From positions 2,480,001 through 2,544,000 of the forward strand of contig CBDEHK010000001.1 of the NCBI GenBank assembly GCA_965238305.1: a DNA stretch of 64,000 bases, given 5' to 3'. How positions within the stretch are numbered: the stretch's first letter is position 1; every line of letters starts with the position of its first letter. The notes beneath the pieces were generated by a model, which searched no databases, was not told the DNA's origin, and saw nothing but the letters and a program-made list of their open reading frames with translations. Of this stretch, positions 62,792-64,000 are shown piece by piece. The DNA is from CBDCGJ01 sp965238305. GTDB taxonomy: Bacteria > Pseudomonadota > Alphaproteobacteria > GCA-2731375. A program made the translations under genes and the position numbers.

Positions 62792-63826
62792 ATGTCAAAA
62801 CCATGCGTCCTAGTTACCGGAGCGTCAGGCTTCATTGCCTTGCATTGTGTTGTCCAGTTGCTGCAAGAAGGCTATGCCGTCCGCGGCACGGTCCGTTCAG
62901 CTGAGCGCGAACAGGAGGTGCGGGATGTCGCCAAGCGCCATGTTGACGCTGACGATCGGCTAAGTTTCTCTCATGCCGATCTGGCTGCGGACGAAGGATG
63001 GGCGGACGCGGTCGCCGACTGCGAATATGTCCTGCATGTGGCTTCACCCTTTCCTGCGGGGATACCGAAAGATGAAAACGATTTGATCATTCCGGCACGA
63101 GATGGGGCGTTGCGCGTACTTAAGGCAGCGGCAGCGGCTGGTGTCAAACGTGTTGTGCTTACTTCTTCCATTGCCGCCGTGGCCTATGGTCATGGTGACA
63201 AAGACAGTTTTGATGAAAACGACTGGTCAGATGTCTCCGGGGCCGGAGTTGGGCCTTATGAGAAATCAAAGACATTGGCAGAGCGGGCAGCCTGGGATTT
63301 TGTCAATGGATCGGATGCCAATGGGTTGGAGCTGGTCGTCATTAACCCAGGCGGTGTCTTGGGGCCAGTCCTAAGCGAACGTTCGGGCACTTCGGCGGAG
63401 ATGGTGCGGCGCCTGATGATGCGCGAGCTGCCGGCCTGCCCAAGGATTGGCTTTCCGCTCGTCGATGTACGCGATGTTGCGTCCGCCCATCTGTTGGCGA
63501 TGACAAATTCGAATGCCGCAGGCCAGCGGTTTTGTTGTGTTAATGGCTTTGCCTGGTTTGAAGACGTTGCTAAAATCCTGGACGCGAAATTTGCGGCGCA
63601 AGGGTTCCGTGTTCCGACAAAAAGAATGCCCAATTTCTTGGTCCGAATTATTGCCCTGTTCGACCCGACAGTGAAGTTGATATTGTCCAGACTGGGGCGG
63701 CGCAGTGAGATATCCAATAAGCGCATCCTTGAGGTATTGAATTGGAAACCGCATTCTATTGAGGAAATGTCGATTGATATGGCCGATAGCTTGATCGAAT
63801 TCGGGATCGTCAAAGCGCCATCGTAA
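62792..63826 (+). CDS. NAD-dependent epimerase/dehydratase, dihydroflavonol-reductase-like
   Basis: A 344-residue extended SDR. 'VLVTGASGFIALHCVVQLL' binds NAD(P) and 'YEKSKTLAER' gives the catalytic Tyr-x-x-x-Lys. Segments 'DDRLSFSHADLAADEGW' and 'VINPGGVLGPVLS' match dihydroflavonol-4-reductase-like enzymes, which reduce aldehydes or ketones in bacteria. The substrate is unknown. A GGGGG ribosome site precedes the ATG. Divergent from nothing; 116 bases after tetR. Confidence 0.88.
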   Translation: MSKPCVLVTGASGFIALHCVVQLLQEGYAVRGTVRSAEREQEVRDVAKRHVDADDRLSFSHADLAADEGWADAVADCEYVLHVASPFPAGIPKDENDLIIPARDGALRVLKAAAAAGVKRVVLTSSIAAVAYGHGDKDSFDENDWSDVSGAGVGPYEKSKTLAERAAWDFVNGSDANGLELVVINPGGVLGPVLSERSGTSAEMVRRLMMRELPACPRIGFPLVDVRDVASAHLLAMTNSNAAGQRFCCVNGFAWFEDVAKILDAKFAAQGFRVPTKRMPNFLVRIIALFDPTVKLILSRLGRRSEISNKRILEVLNWKPHSIEEMSIDMADSLIEFGIVKAPS

Positions 63827-64000
63827 GCATTTTGTCGTTTTAACTAGTATTTACTGTGATAATAAATATTTCTGTTAGTTTCATGGTGAATTAGCGGATT
63901 GCGGGCCAAGAAATTGCCGCCTGAGGGTGACAAATCCGTTCAATAATGCCATAAACAGCGCCCCGAGGTCGGTTTTCCTGTAATGTGTAGGAAGAAAAGA
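63827..64000. other. Intergenic tail of the window
   Basis: No convincing gene. An AT-rich stretch (63836-63890) follows the SDR stop. From 63891 a minus-strand frame is open to the window edge (35 residues), which could be the 3' end of a gene lying to the right but is too short to call. Confidence 0.4.

Noticed and set aside
63891..64000. Minus-strand frame open to the right edge of the window
   Set aside because: Only 35 residues; an open frame that long is common by chance and no family match is visible.
1..64000. Defence island, prophage, transposon or CRISPR
   Set aside because: No transposase, integrase, phage, nuclease-pair, terminal inverted repeat or spacer-repeat pattern was seen.

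Overview
The window looks like one continuous stretch of an alphaproteobacterial chromosome, probably Rhodospirillales-like. GC is moderate (roughly low fifties by eye). The lineage rests on gene content and order: a purC-purS-purQ-purL-bolA-grxD run divergent from a DUF1476 (F1-ATPase zeta inhibitor) gene, a DUF2336 protein, sfsA/map/radC in proximity, class II DAHP synthase, and Grx4 paired with BolA. No insertion sequence, CRISPR array, prophage or rRNA was seen. There is one tRNA, tRNA-Val(CAC), with an encoded CCA.

Layout. 1-7632: the 3' end of one branched-chain amino-acid-type (LIV) permease, two opposite-strand genes (DUF2336, GST), then a complete LIV transporter operon (livG-livF-livH-livM-binding protein) with a good promoter and a clear intrinsic terminator. 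7643-15064: a tightly packed plus-strand run with enoyl-CoA hydratase, Fe-S uracil-DNA-glycosylase-like protein, GST, a lipoprotein lipase-like hydrolase, two tandem family III CoA transferases, msrA, a Sel1-repeat protein and a GNAT acetyltransferase. 15091-18567 (minus): amidohydrolase, adenine deaminase, tRNA-Val, phosphoglycolate phosphatase. 18713-28309: glmU-glmS, a 2-oxoglutarate oxygenase, succinate-semialdehyde dehydrogenase, glutathione reductase, DAHP synthase and a nicotinate phosphoribosyltransferase-like gene. 28352-39580: an EamA exporter, an oxidoreductase broken by one in-frame stop, a crotonase, a histidine kinase, nadE, an enolase-superfamily enzyme, cysS, cimA and trmJ.

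39623-44743 is the most accessory-looking part. It holds a minus-strand pair in which a PhnD-like periplasmic binding protein precedes a membrane histidine kinase, then rpsD with its own promoter and terminator, then two convergent, overlapping genes of unknown function. 44836-50300 is the purine/iron-handling cluster. 50388-53536 is a MarR-controlled EmrA/EmrB-type efflux operon preceded by three CCTAGG-centred near-palindromes spaced exactly 23 bp apart. Just after it lies a 48-codon fossil that joins the two ends of a TauD-type dioxygenase. 53689-60712 (minus) carries purB, an EamA exporter, radC, map, a fused transporter/spermidine-synthase gene and sfsA. 60813-63826 carries a CinA-type protein, a thioesterase divergent from a TetR regulator, and a dihydroflavonol-reductase-like SDR.

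Most of the window is ordinary core metabolism. I did not find a clear new defence or mobile system. The strongest non-routine signals are the 23-bp operator array, the PhnD-like/histidine kinase pair, the two unexplained genes after rpsD, the TauD fossil, and the single-stop oxidoreductase pseudogene.
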